Assembly (NCBI RefSeq): GCF_051488685.1
Contig: NZ_JBPSEH010000002.1
Location: 354,061-418,060 of the forward strand
Direction of reading: 5' to 3'
From: Melioribacter sp051488685
Lineage (GTDB): Bacteria; Bacteroidota; Ignavibacteria; Ignavibacteriales; Melioribacteraceae
DNA length: 64,000 nt
Shown here: positions 46,462 to 56,252 of the stretch, piece after piece
Layout: every line of letters starts with the position of its first letter
How positions within the stretch are numbered: the first letter of the stretch is position 1
Position numbers and translations under genes: made by a program
Notes under the pieces: model-generated
The model's input: only the letters and a program-made list of their open reading frames with translations
What the model was told of the DNA's origin: nothing
Database searches by the model: none

Positions 46462-47853
46462 TTATCTGGATGCACCCACTCTTTCGAGTTTTCCCCAAGT
46501 CATACTAAATCCAATAAATTCTTCCACTGTCGCCATAGCCTTTGTAACGTCAATCAGTAATATAAAAAAGACACGGTAAATTATTGCATAAGGTACAAGT
46601 CTGAACTCTTCCCTTTCGGCCGCTATACAAAAGACAGCCGACATCAAGTCGAGTACAGCGATACCAACCCACCAGAGAAAGAGCGTAATATGAATTCCGT
46701 AAAACAAAGCAACAATAATAAAATAGAGATTAACAAAGATGTTCATCGCCGGCCAGATAAGCGCTTCGTAAAACATCGACCACATTATAAAACTATTGTT
46801 GAAATTCAGAGTGGGATTATAAAGATATTTTTTATGTTTTCTTATAGCCTGTAAAATTCCTCGAGTCCATCTATAACGTTGTTTGAGAAGCTGATAAATT
46901 GTAGCAGGGGCTTCGGTATAAGCGATTGCTTTGGGCTCATATACAATTTTCCAGCCTTTAGCTAAAATTTTTAGTGTAATGTCGGCATCTTCTGCAAATG
47001 TATCACTCGAATAAAAGCCGGCATCTCTGAGGGTTGATTTTCTGAAAACCCCAATTGGGCCGGGAATTATATTGACCATCTGCAAAAAACCTTGTGCACT
47101 TCTTGCCAAATTCAAACCTTCAAGATATTCAAGTGCCTGAAGATCAGTCAACATCTTTTTACGATTTTGCACTTTTACGTTGCCAGCAACTGCTCCCACC
47201 GCTGGATCAACAAAATGGCGCATAGCCATTTTTAAGGTGTCTGTAGTCAATTGTGAATCGCCATCCATACAGAGGACAAATTGAGCTTCAGAATACTGAA
47301 TACCGGCATTTAAGGCCTTCGACTTCCCACCGTTTGGTTTGTTAATGAGCGATACTTTTATCATCGCTCGTTTTCCTTTATGATAACCTACCAGACTTTC
47401 TGCCACTTCGGCTGTGTTGTCCGTCGAACCATCGTTTACAATAATAATTTCATAATTAGGATAATCGAGTTCAAGCAGCGACTCAATAGAAGATTTGATA
47501 ATTTTTCCCTCATTATAAACGGGAACGATAATAGAAACGAAGGGATAATATCCCGGTTTGGTTTCAACTGTATATTTGGTCAGGTAAAAATATGACATAA
47601 AGAGGATACCGAAATAACGAATCAATAGGATAAACAAGAAGATAACAAGCGAAACAATTGAGGAATAAACGAATAAACCGCTCCAGGTCAACACGGTAAA
47701 AGGCATTGTATATATAATCATTAAAATTAGGAACAAAGAAATTAGACCCGATATAATGATTGTTCGAATTTTTTCACGCGCCACATTCCGCTTTGGCGGC
47801 TTAATTTCCCTGTTATCCAGGACGATTTTATATTTTGACTTTTCCTGTCTCAT
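46462..47853 (-). CDS. processive family 2 glycosyltransferase (PgaC-like exopolysaccharide synthase)
   Basis: 463 residues from the ATG at 47853. Two N-terminal TM helices, then the GT-A domain with VNDGSTDN, CMDGDSQL, the acid in FAEDADITL and QRYRWTRG (the QxxRW motif), then about three further TM helices. Those four motifs mark processive synthases of beta-linked polymers such as PNAG, hyaluronan or chitin. PNAG-like is the best guess from the gene order, but the sugar is not proven. It is the first gene of the operon and carries the shared promoter-like element upstream. Confidence 0.85.
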   Translation of the reverse strand: MRQEKSKYKIVLDNREIKPPKRNVAREKIRTIIISGLISLFLILMIIYTMPFTVLTWSGLFVYSSIVSLVIFLFILLIRYFGILFMSYFYLTKYTVETKPGYYPFVSIIVPVYNEGKIIKSSIESLLELDYPNYEIIIVNDGSTDNTAEVAESLVGYHKGKRAMIKVSLINKPNGGKSKALNAGIQYSEAQFVLCMDGDSQLTTDTLKMAMRHFVDPAVGAVAGNVKVQNRKKMLTDLQALEYLEGLNLARSAQGFLQMVNIIPGPIGVFRKSTLRDAGFYSSDTFAEDADITLKILAKGWKIVYEPKAIAYTEAPATIYQLLKQRYRWTRGILQAIRKHKKYLYNPTLNFNNSFIMWSMFYEALIWPAMNIFVNLYFIIVALFYGIHITLFLWWVGIAVLDLMSAVFCIAAEREEFRLVPYAIIYRVFFILLIDVTKAMATVEEFIGFSMTWGKLERVGASR

Positions 47854-47876
47854 CAAATTTAGACTATACTCATTAA

Positions 47877-47898
47877 ATATTATTCAATAAAAATGCCA
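47877..47898 (-). promoter_or_regulatory. shared 22-base promoter-like element, copy 1 (GT2 operon)
   Basis: On the minus strand it reads TGGCATTTTTATTGA, one base, TAATAT. The same 22 bases with one mismatch lie before the KaiC-like gene at 53794-53815, at nearly the same distance from the ATG (23 versus 25 bases). TGGCA and TTGA sit at the spacing of sigma-54 -24/-12 boxes, though -12 has GA not GC; TAATAT could alternatively be a -10 box. Confidence 0.55.
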
Positions 47899-48092
47899 TT
47901 ATTTTTTTAGTCATTATGAACGTTAATCAAACAGCTAAATATTAATTTCCCTTACAATTAGATAAAATGGCTCAAAAATAGACATAAAGAATATAGTCTT
48001 TTAATTAAACTATTGCAAGCTAATAAGTTACATAATTGACCTAATTCTTTAGTATAAAGAAATTAATATAACTTGTTATAAGAGTAAAAAAT

Positions 48093-49328
48093 TTATTTCG
48101 CTGAATATGCTTTCATTATTGCATTAAAGAGGAGTTCAGCCACTCTTTTTCCGCCTATCTTTGTAAAGTGTGAATAGTCTTTAAGAGCCATAGGTGGATT
48201 CGAATTGACCCAATCTTCCATCGAATTTTCGCCGCCCATTGCTTCCCAAAGATTCCAGAAAGCAATATTTCCATCTTTTACAATTTGCTTTTGTGCATTC
48301 AAAAGCAATGGCACGTCGGGATTAGTAATAAATCGTCCGCCCCGTTTCATGGTTTTATCGCCCACTCCAACCAGAATAAATCCAACTTTGGGAAATGCTT
48401 TTCTAAAATGTTCAATAACTTTCAGCATTTTATTTTTATATAACTGGTAAATCGATTTGTTGGGCGAGTTCACGTTTGCTCCATAGGTTAAAATAATCAG
48501 TCCGTAATTTGTAAGCCTGGCAAAATCCTGGAGAATTTTTTCTGGAATATCGATTAGCGATACTCCGCTATTGCCCGGCATAGGAAAATTGTCCAGATAA
48601 ACGCCACCACCGCTTTCAAGACTAACTCCGTAAAAATAGGGTCGTTTACCGTCGATAAATTTTATTTTCAGTAAATGAGCTTCTCCCTTGACATCGATAA
48701 TCAACTCCTTCAGATCATTCCCTTCCTTTAGATTAATTTTAACTGGGGCTCTGTTATCAATCGTATATTCAATTACACTATTATCGGCGGCGTTGCTATA
48801 AAATAAACGGGCAAATTTGAACGAAACAGATGATTTCAATTCTCTACTTGTTTCATACTGAACCCAGCTGTTTTTATTTGGTATAGCAACCGAACCGCTT
48901 ATTCCAATAGGTAAATTGTCCGGATTTCTGGTAATAACTGAGACGTAATCCCAGTCGCTTGAATAACTATGACGCGTTGTCGTCCTCATTCTTATATCAT
49001 TTGCAATAATTTGCATCATACCTACACCCTGACCTCCGAATCGCTCCTGGAATAATTCGCGGAGATATTCTGAGATTACATCTCCCTGTATCAGCGAATC
49101 GCCAAAGTGAGCAATCCTGAGGACCAAACTTTTGTCTTTATTCTTTAAACGGTCGAGTTGCTCGAAAAAATATTTCAATTGTTCCAGATTTCCGGTCAAA
49201 GGTTCGTCCTTACCGAGTGAAAAATAAAGGACGTCATTTTTCGGAGCTATAAAATCAATTTTTACCGGTTCGGATGCGAAAACAAAATTATATATAATCA
49301 ATAATAATATTAATGTAACTCGGCTCAT
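48093..49328 (-). CDS. SGNH/GDSL-type hydrolase or acyltransferase, secreted
   Basis: 411 residues from the ATG at 49328 (AAAGGA upstream), followed by a signal peptide MSRVTLILLLIIYNFVFAS. The SGNH block I motif is RIAHFGDSLIQGD, with Ser at the nucleophile position; the C-terminal Asp-His pair lies in KDYSHFTKIGG. It starts 13 bases after the outer-membrane protein gene ends. Enzymes of this family add or remove acetyl groups on exported polysaccharides, which is the likely role here. Confidence 0.82.
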   Translation of the reverse strand: MSRVTLILLLIIYNFVFASEPVKIDFIAPKNDVLYFSLGKDEPLTGNLEQLKYFFEQLDRLKNKDKSLVLRIAHFGDSLIQGDVISEYLRELFQERFGGQGVGMMQIIANDIRMRTTTRHSYSSDWDYVSVITRNPDNLPIGISGSVAIPNKNSWVQYETSRELKSSVSFKFARLFYSNAADNSVIEYTIDNRAPVKINLKEGNDLKELIIDVKGEAHLLKIKFIDGKRPYFYGVSLESGGGVYLDNFPMPGNSGVSLIDIPEKILQDFARLTNYGLIILTYGANVNSPNKSIYQLYKNKMLKVIEHFRKAFPKVGFILVGVGDKTMKRGGRFITNPDVPLLLNAQKQIVKDGNIAFWNLWEAMGGENSMEDWVNSNPPMALKDYSHFTKIGGKRVAELLFNAIMKAYSAK

Positions 49329-49341
49329 ATAATTCCTTTCA

Positions 49342-52300
49342 TTAATTAATGTTCCAGAAAAGTGACAAATATGCAGAAAATGCTTTATAGCCCGTATCGT
49401 AACGATAGCTGTTAGCATACGATATTCTACCAGATATGAAAAAATATTCAAAAGGTTTATAAACAGCGTCGGCATAAAGTTCACTAACAATAAAATCAAG
49501 GAATGGCAGATATCCTATTTTCCCGCCCGTTTTTAGTGTAAGATAATCGCTCTTCTCCAGAATAAAATCCGCCCACAGGCTGTGGGATACATAATTCTGA
49601 GGCGTAAAATAAAATTGAGTTTTGAAACCATAATCCGCAAAATAATATTCATAGCCGAGCACACCACTGCCTTTTTCTCTTTCATTGCTTACCAGAGTAT
49701 TAAATGTGAAAAACCGTTTACCAATTCTAATCTGAATATCGTTTCCAATATTACCGTCGGACACTTCGAGATAATTATAAAACAATGAAAGATAGAGCGA
49801 ATGTTTGTAGTTGTATGACGAATTAAATCGGTAAATATCGGTATTCAGGCTAAATGGAATTAATAGCGGCGAAAGTAAAATCAAGCGTGCATCGTTCCGT
49901 TCAAATGAAAAAGTGGTAGTAAATGTATCTATGAGTTCATATCTAATCATAAAATCCCATATATCTCTACTTGGTTCACTACTTATATTAAGAGCCCCTT
50001 TTCCTCCGGCCAAAACTAAATTTTTAAGAGGGAAAATGCTGGCAACCAATTTCAAACCTGTCAGGTGTTTTGCTTTCGAATCGCTTTTGAATTCAGCGCG
50101 TTGCCATTGTGCCCCCAATCCGAAAAATCCAAGAAACCCTCCCTCGACTCTTGTACCATAGTTGAAATAATCGAGGTCAAAATTGTCGATGTACATTGTC
50201 GTATAGGGAGTAATATTTATATTCGTAGGGAACAGACGACTTACAAAATTACGAACTGAAATAAATCCTTTTTCAATTCCATAAGGTGGAATCCAGCTTA
50301 ATCTTTGTTTAACAAGACTAATATTTGAAGAATCGTCAAATTCTTCCACCAGCTCTTCATAAATATCTTCTGCAGCACCCCATTCATTTCGCTCAGCATA
50401 AGCATCGCCTAAAAACATTTTTTGATATCTGACCTGCTTCAACAAATCATTATCATCTATTCTGCTTTCAAGTTCTTCTATAACATCTTCAGCTTCGTCG
50501 AGTTGTCCCAATTTAGTCATGTAGCCAGCCATCAATATATACTTTTGATCAATTTCCTTTTTAGTAGCAGGGTCGTCGGTTTGTGACTGGATTTCGCTGT
50601 AAATTGAATCGGATTTTTGAAAATAACCAGCAGCGGCAAAAGCGTCGGCTTTTAGTAAAAGAATTTGTGTGTCGGGAATTTCGATGGTGGCAATTTTTTC
50701 AATTTCTTGTTGAATTGCTGATTTATCCCCTAATTCATGATAAATTTTGATTCTCTCTACGCATATTCTGAAATCCAATTTATCATTCGGGTCGAATTTT
50801 TCATTAAGTAATCTGTCGTAAATTGTTAAAGCTTCCTTTTTATCACCGCCACAAGCGAGAATACCAGCGTATTCTGCATATTCTTCACGTGTTGGTTCTT
50901 CTTTCTTTTTAAAATATTCCTCGTATTTAGTGCGAGCTTCTTCGCATTTGCCTTCTGAATAGAGGATTTGTGCTTCGCCTCGAATTTCAAGCGCTTTTAA
51001 TTCCTCATAAGCTGACAAGTGGAGCTCATAGGTACTTTCGACACTTGCAACCAGCTGGGAATTTGGAGCAAGTTGTTTAGCAATCTCAAGATATTTTTTT
51101 GCTTCTTCAAAATTCTTTTTCCATGAATAAAGAGAAACTAACGATAAATATGCCTGCAATTCTTGAGGTTTTTTTTCAATAATTTCGAGTAAATATTTTT
51201 CAGCCAGATCGAGATCCAGTACAGTCCAAACTGCAATTTGAGCTCTGAGCACTTTGTAATCCGTGTTGTCAGGGTCAAATTCAATCAATTTATCGAGTTG
51301 TGCAATGGCTCTTTCCCATTCGTAATTCCAGGCACAATAACGAGCGTAAGCGAATCGCACATCGAGTTCGGCATCTTCAGGCTTATCGGAAAGATATTCT
51401 GAGAGAACTTCAATAGCATCGTCGTACTTAATTAAATTCGCATAAGCTTCTGCAAGTTTTAAAGCCGCATTCTTATCACCAGGGTTATTTTTCAATATTT
51501 CGGTAAAGTAAGCAATATTGCTATTATTCGTACTATCTCTGTAGTTTGTTACGAGGTTATAAAGTTTTTGAAATTTTTCGTTGTCATAATATTTATTCTG
51601 GAGCAATGTAAGTTGCTGATAAGCTTCTTCATACCGATTGGCTTTTATGAGATCCTGAGCTAAGAGGAATCGGATGCTATCGTTTTCTGGATATCTATTG
51701 ATAATCGAATAATAACGGTCGATTGGATAAACTCTTTCGAACGAGCGGGGTTGATTCAAGCGAAGATAAGCTTTGTTCTGAGCAAGGTCCAGTCCATCTT
51801 GAGCTTCTTTAAAATATGGTTTTATCTCGAGAGCACGTTTAAAGGCATCCTCTGCAATTTTATACTTACCTAACCATAGAGTAAAATAGCCATATCTACT
51901 CCACAAGCGCCAGTCGTCGGGATAACGTTCAACATATTTTTTTAATATTTTTTCCCCCTTGCTAATCGAACCGGTCTTGGCTAAAATTTCAGTATAGCGA
52001 ATTATTTCGTCGGGTGAAGCATTGTCATCTCTTTTAAGATACTCGTCGTACCAATATTCCGCGTTTTGCCATTCTTCCAACCATCTATACGATTTACCGA
52101 TTTCCAGGTAATAAAAAGGATAATCCGGATTTATAGCAATATCGCGTTTATGCCCTTCGATTTTTTGATAGAGCTGCTGATGCCAGTAAGAAATTACACG
52201 GTTTAAATCTTTTGAAATCACCAGATTTGCAGGGTCAAGTCGCAGTGCACGTCTTAAATCGAGGACAGCATACTGATATTGAATCATCTGCTCATAACAG

Positions 52301-52500
52301 AGACCTCGTAGATGATAACCTTCGGCTAACTGAGGATTAAACGAGATAAACTTATTCAACTGGTCGACAGCTTCTGCATATCGACCTTCGTTCATTAAGT
52401 TTTGAGCCTGTTTTTTGATGGCTTCTGACTGAGTTTGAGAAAATAAATTGGATGTGAATAAAATCAGAAGAAGAATTATTTTTAACCGGACAATCATCAT
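49342..52500 (-). CDS. TPR plus beta-barrel outer-membrane protein (PgaA/YaiO-like exopolysaccharide porin)
   Basis: 1052 residues. Signal peptide MMIVRLKIILLLILFTSNLFS, then at least a dozen TPR units (for example GRYAEAVDQLNKFISFNPQLAEGYHLRGLCYEQ, cited in part, up to about residue 760). The last ~270 residues alternate polar and aromatic residues and end in SLFWNIN, as in a beta-barrel. This layout is that of PgaA and similar outer-membrane exporters. The start overlaps the stop of the KaiC-like gene as ATGA, and the SGNH gene follows. Confidence 0.82.
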   Translation of the reverse strand: MMIVRLKIILLLILFTSNLFSQTQSEAIKKQAQNLMNEGRYAEAVDQLNKFISFNPQLAEGYHLRGLCYEQMIQYQYAVLDLRRALRLDPANLVISKDLNRVISYWHQQLYQKIEGHKRDIAINPDYPFYYLEIGKSYRWLEEWQNAEYWYDEYLKRDDNASPDEIIRYTEILAKTGSISKGEKILKKYVERYPDDWRLWSRYGYFTLWLGKYKIAEDAFKRALEIKPYFKEAQDGLDLAQNKAYLRLNQPRSFERVYPIDRYYSIINRYPENDSIRFLLAQDLIKANRYEEAYQQLTLLQNKYYDNEKFQKLYNLVTNYRDSTNNSNIAYFTEILKNNPGDKNAALKLAEAYANLIKYDDAIEVLSEYLSDKPEDAELDVRFAYARYCAWNYEWERAIAQLDKLIEFDPDNTDYKVLRAQIAVWTVLDLDLAEKYLLEIIEKKPQELQAYLSLVSLYSWKKNFEEAKKYLEIAKQLAPNSQLVASVESTYELHLSAYEELKALEIRGEAQILYSEGKCEEARTKYEEYFKKKEEPTREEYAEYAGILACGGDKKEALTIYDRLLNEKFDPNDKLDFRICVERIKIYHELGDKSAIQQEIEKIATIEIPDTQILLLKADAFAAAGYFQKSDSIYSEIQSQTDDPATKKEIDQKYILMAGYMTKLGQLDEAEDVIEELESRIDDNDLLKQVRYQKMFLGDAYAERNEWGAAEDIYEELVEEFDDSSNISLVKQRLSWIPPYGIEKGFISVRNFVSRLFPTNINITPYTTMYIDNFDLDYFNYGTRVEGGFLGFFGLGAQWQRAEFKSDSKAKHLTGLKLVASIFPLKNLVLAGGKGALNISSEPSRDIWDFMIRYELIDTFTTTFSFERNDARLILLSPLLIPFSLNTDIYRFNSSYNYKHSLYLSLFYNYLEVSDGNIGNDIQIRIGKRFFTFNTLVSNEREKGSGVLGYEYYFADYGFKTQFYFTPQNYVSHSLWADFILEKSDYLTLKTGGKIGYLPFLDFIVSELYADAVYKPFEYFFISGRISYANSYRYDTGYKAFSAYLSLFWNIN

Positions 52501-53768
52501 CCTAAAAATTTATTTAAAGGCTGATAAGCATTCGTTGCAGATGTTTCCGCCGACAATACATATTCCATTAACGATTCAGCGTTATCAAAGCGTTCGTCGA
52601 TTGCCGTATTGAAAATTGAAATATACTCCATCACTGCTTTCAGGTATGCGGGATCCTTGCTCGGTAAATTATTTTGTACATTCGAAATTAAATCGACCAC
52701 GCCTTTCAGACTCCCCTTTACCAGCAATACGATCACCTTGTTTTCGATTACACAAATCTTGTCTTTTTTGCTTGTTGATATCCTTATCGAATTCTGCAAC
52801 TGGTTGACCGACAGCAGGCCCTTTACCTGTGCTACTGGATCGAGTTTGAAAGAGATGATGTAAAAGATTTGTCCCGTGCTTTTGTAGAGTGCAATCTGAT
52901 TGTTGAGTATCAATAAAAAGTCGTTGTAATTATAGATATTTGAAAAGGCGTAAGGTTCTGGAGGAATATCGAAACGTGTCTGTTTTGTAGTAAATCCCTG
53001 GAAGTGATTTTCTTTTGTCGGGTAAATAGATTCGTATTCTTCCGTTGAGAATGTATCTTCAAGGAATTCAGTTGAAACTCCTTTATTGGGACGGATTTTG
53101 TATTCAGCGGTAAATTCACCTTCGGTATGCCCGACGTTCGGCGTTATTGTTACTCTTCCGCCCTGAAAACGAGAAATACGATCGTTCGGTTTGGACAAAC
53201 GAATTATTCCAGTAACAAACTGAGATAGTCCTTCAACTATCGCATGGGCTTTTGGAGTGGCAGGTTCGCTTATTATAAAAAGACTTGTAATGTCCCTCTC
53301 TTCAATTGTTTCTACAGTATTTAAAAATGTATTTCTCAAGTAGTCGAGATTTTTGAACCCTACAAACGGTGTCAATTCGTCAAATATGATTCTTGTAGGA
53401 TTGTATTGATTTACCACAGTAAGAATATCTTTAAAGTATTCGACCAGATAATCATCTGGATTGTACATACCGTAGACTTCATTTGGTGGAGCCACGCGTA
53501 TAACAATAATTAAATTCTGGTTCATATACGACTGAATATCAAAATTGAGCGAGGCAGCCTGTATCATCAAGTCTTTGGGACGCATCAGTGTAAAATAGAG
53601 ACACACTTCTGAGGCTCTGGCAGCTTCAAGCGCAAATTGTAAACCTAAAAGAGTTCTTCCAGACTTCCGAGGCCCTACAAGTAAATAGCTGCCACCTCTG
53701 TAGACCCCACCCCAGTTTTTATCGATAAACTCAAATCCAGATGGTATCATTCTTACTGAATTAATCAT
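52497..53768 (-). CDS. KaiC/RecA-like ATPase with degenerate GGDEF-like C-terminus
   Basis: 423 residues. A KaiC-type P-loop domain (about 1-230) starts MINSVRMIPSGFEFIDKNWG; Walker A is GPRKSGRT (32-39) and the Walker B-like strand is TRIIFDELTPF. The C-terminal part (about 280-410, GQIFYIISFKLDPVAQVKG ... DKICVIENKVIVLLVKGS) reads like a GGDEF fold without the GGDEF residues. A RecA-like domain followed by a degenerate GGDEF is the layout described for BcsE, a c-di-GMP receptor of cellulose secretion. This is fold-level inference by eye, not a database match. It overlaps the next gene as ATGA. Confidence 0.65.
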   Translation of the reverse strand: MINSVRMIPSGFEFIDKNWGGVYRGGSYLLVGPRKSGRTLLGLQFALEAARASEVCLYFTLMRPKDLMIQAASLNFDIQSYMNQNLIIVIRVAPPNEVYGMYNPDDYLVEYFKDILTVVNQYNPTRIIFDELTPFVGFKNLDYLRNTFLNTVETIEERDITSLFIISEPATPKAHAIVEGLSQFVTGIIRLSKPNDRISRFQGGRVTITPNVGHTEGEFTAEYKIRPNKGVSTEFLEDTFSTEEYESIYPTKENHFQGFTTKQTRFDIPPEPYAFSNIYNYNDFLLILNNQIALYKSTGQIFYIISFKLDPVAQVKGLLSVNQLQNSIRISTSKKDKICVIENKVIVLLVKGSLKGVVDLISNVQNNLPSKDPAYLKAVMEYISIFNTAIDERFDNAESLMEYVLSAETSATNAYQPLNKFLG

Positions 53769-53793
53769 GATTAACTCGTTTTAATAACTAATT

Positions 53794-53815
53794 ATATTAA
53801 TCAATAAAAATGCCA
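53794..53815 (-). promoter_or_regulatory. shared 22-base promoter-like element, copy 2 (KaiC-like operon)
   Basis: Minus strand TGGCATTTTTATTGA, one base, TAATAT, 25 bases before the ATG of the KaiC-like gene; the core of 15 bases is identical to copy 1 at 47884-47898. The neighbouring bases are not conserved, so the match is not a general duplication. Confidence 0.55.
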
Positions 53816-53903
53816 GAAAAAAATTTATTTTTCTGCTTTTTTCGCAGTTTTGTTAATCTAACAGAGTTTCATTATATCAACATCGTCTCAGAATAAGACA
53901 GAG

Positions 53904-55553
53904 TTATTTGCTCAAATTACCGTAAACAAAAATCGCTACTGCATTTGAACTGATTGTTGGTTCGTTTGTAATGTAATCCTCTTTTTCATCTCGGTAGTAA
54001 AATTCGCCGCTTTGATGCTCAGCTAATTTATCGTTGCCATTATAAGGTATTTTGAAATCATCTACAATTTTTTTTTCAACAGGGCCTGCAGCAAATCCGC
54101 CAGGAAGTTTACCTTTAAAATACGAAATTTGATGATGGAAATTGGTAGTAAACTTTGAACCAAACCCGTAAACAAATGATATTCCCCACGGATTTTTACC
54201 AAGAATAAAATCTTTTTGAGCAGCCATCAAAGTATCGTATTGCCTATCGCCTGTTAGTTTCCGGTAAAGAATATCAATTAGCGCAATACCCAGTAAAGTA
54301 TGATTAGTTCCCCAGCTTAAAGGAATACCGAGTTCGAACAAGCTTGTTCGGCTGAAGTCTCTGAAAGAATTGAGACTGTTTTTAAGATAATCGACAAAAC
54401 GAGATTGGAAATGAGCAAGTCTGTAATGTGCGAAGGCATTTATATTGCCCCAGCTCCACCAGTAGTCGCTGCCTGCAGAATCGGCAAATGAAATTGCTTC
54501 AGTTAAATAAGAAACATTACGCGTGGATAGATAAAGTTCCACAGCTGCCAGAGATAATTTGCCCTCATAATTTTTATCGATGTAGGCACCGCTACCAGAA
54601 CTGTCGATATCGGGAACGGAGTCTTTGAGCTTATAATATTTCGTGGCTGTAATTAAGCATGTATCCGCAAAATTCGGATAGTTCAATTTATTTCGCCAGA
54701 TACGAGATGCAAGTGCCAAAGTAGCCGAGTAGATTCCAATTAAATTTTTTCCAATGCCCACAAACGCAGGTCTATCGTATGTCAGCGGGTCGTCTTCGGG
54801 CATTCGCCAGCCAACATCGTGGTCACGTAAATCTTGAACCTGTGTTATCAATTTGTTTCCATAACGACACCTCAACAACCAATCCAATCCCACTTTTGCC
54901 TCTTCGAGAATGTCCGCTACGTTGTTATTATTTCTGTCGAATCCGAACTTATCGGGTGCAAATTCGTATGCAAACAAAAGTAAATAGGTAGAATATGCGG
55001 TGGTGTTCAGAAATTTTATATAGTCGCCTGCATCGTGCCAGCCACCTGTTAAGTCAATTTTAGTTTCGAATGTATCTTTACCGTCATAAATTGCTGTGGC
55101 ATCTGCGATGTGACAAACTTCGTGCAACAAAGGGTCGGTATAGCCGCAGCGCTGAACTTTAAAAAAATCAAGCAGCGATTCAGTTAATTTTCTGTATACG
55201 TTATCCCCAATTTCAAAAGTATACGAGGTTATTTCACCTGCACTCACGATATATTTACCGCTTTCTTTTAAAGAGGAAAAATCAAATTTATAAGTGTAGT
55301 TGTATCTGCCGTGTTTAAAACCAGTATTGTAATACTTAGGATAAAATTTTTTATGAGCGTTCTTCAAATCAATGATTTCGAGTTTCACATTTTCCAAAGG
55401 CACTGTTGAAAGTATAATGCCAGATTTAATATCCTCAGGCAAATATCCAAGCTGATTCAATCTAATTACGAAATCCCCTTGCGAATTTACACCACTGCCG
55501 CAGTTGTGTGCGGCAAATAAAAATATCAATAGTACTAAATAAATTTTTTTCAT
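53904..55553 (-). CDS. glycoside hydrolase family 9 protein, secreted (endoglucanase-like)
   Basis: 549 residues. Signal peptide MKKIYLVLLIFLFAAHNCGS; the Cys could be lipidated, but the box is not classical. An Ig-like domain (about 28-115) precedes the GH9 barrel. The catalytic Asp pair lies in DLTGGWHDAGDYIKF, and the acid Glu531 lies in YITNEPTISSNAVAIF, the conserved C-terminal NE. The family cleaves beta-1,4-glucans. The gene is 136 bases upstream of the KaiC-like gene on the same strand, so it may be used to trim the exported polymer or to degrade external cellulose. Confidence 0.88.
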   Translation of the reverse strand: MKKIYLVLLIFLFAAHNCGSGVNSQGDFVIRLNQLGYLPEDIKSGIILSTVPLENVKLEIIDLKNAHKKFYPKYYNTGFKHGRYNYTYKFDFSSLKESGKYIVSAGEITSYTFEIGDNVYRKLTESLLDFFKVQRCGYTDPLLHEVCHIADATAIYDGKDTFETKIDLTGGWHDAGDYIKFLNTTAYSTYLLLFAYEFAPDKFGFDRNNNNVADILEEAKVGLDWLLRCRYGNKLITQVQDLRDHDVGWRMPEDDPLTYDRPAFVGIGKNLIGIYSATLALASRIWRNKLNYPNFADTCLITATKYYKLKDSVPDIDSSGSGAYIDKNYEGKLSLAAVELYLSTRNVSYLTEAISFADSAGSDYWWSWGNINAFAHYRLAHFQSRFVDYLKNSLNSFRDFSRTSLFELGIPLSWGTNHTLLGIALIDILYRKLTGDRQYDTLMAAQKDFILGKNPWGISFVYGFGSKFTTNFHHQISYFKGKLPGGFAAGPVEKKIVDDFKIPYNGNDKLAEHQSGEFYYRDEKEDYITNEPTISSNAVAIFVYGNLSK

Positions 55554-55609
55554 TGTAAGAAAGTCGTTCTTTATTCGCTTATCAAATTTAGCAATTAAAT
55601 AACTATTAT

Positions 55610-56227
55610 TTATTGAACTTCGTTGAAGTCAGTATTGAAGATAACATCCCAGGTTTTCTGACTTACTCCAAAACCTCTGGTAGCGTCTTTGTAATGATGA
55701 CGCATATGATGCTTTTTAATCTCGAGCCAGAATTTGTTCTTTATCCTCATATGATGGACAGCATAATGAGTCATATCGTAGATTAAATAGCCCGTTAGAA
55801 ATCCTGCATAAAAAGGACTGACAACTTTATTGCCCAGCAAATAGAGATAAAAAATATAAAAGAAGATGGCCAGTGGGATGCTAACCGAAGGTGGCATTAC
55901 GAGCCGTTTCGAGTCGCTCGGATAGTCGTGATGCACACCGTGCATTATGAAATGAAGGCGTTTGCCCGTCTCACTTTTCGGTTCATAATGAAATACAAAT
56001 CGGTGTAGCACATATTCGGTAAATGTCCACACAATTATTCCTGCAAGAAAATAAAAAATAATTTCCCAGATATTGAAAAATCGAAACGATAGCGAAAACA
56101 GATAAGCAACTACCGGCACATATATTATCAATGGCACGCTCCAGTGCACTCTGGATAACGATTCTAAAAAATCATTTTTGAACATGCGGACTGTTTCGTC
56201 TTTATTGGAAATGTAATTCTTTGGCAT
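55610..56227 (-). CDS. fatty acid hydroxylase/sterol desaturase family membrane protein
   Basis: 205 residues with four TM-like helices and the His clusters HRFVFH, HGVHH, HYAVHH and HHMRHH, which bind the di-iron centre in this superfamily. It resembles the short form related to Scs7-type 2-hydroxylases acting on membrane lipids such as sphingolipid or fatty acyl chains. GGAGG precedes the ATG. Substrate unknown. Confidence 0.87.
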   Translation of the reverse strand: MPKNYISNKDETVRMFKNDFLESLSRVHWSVPLIIYVPVVAYLFSLSFRFFNIWEIIFYFLAGIIVWTFTEYVLHRFVFHYEPKSETGKRLHFIMHGVHHDYPSDSKRLVMPPSVSIPLAIFFYIFYLYLLGNKVVSPFYAGFLTGYLIYDMTHYAVHHMRIKNKFWLEIKKHHMRHHYKDATRGFGVSQKTWDVIFNTDFNEVQ

Positions 56228-56252
56228 AATACCCTCCTTTTTAATAACATTA

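Noticed and set aside
49329..49499. N-terminal extension of the SGNH gene
   Set aside because: It would overlap the outer-membrane protein gene, and the signal peptide with ribosome site starts at 49328.
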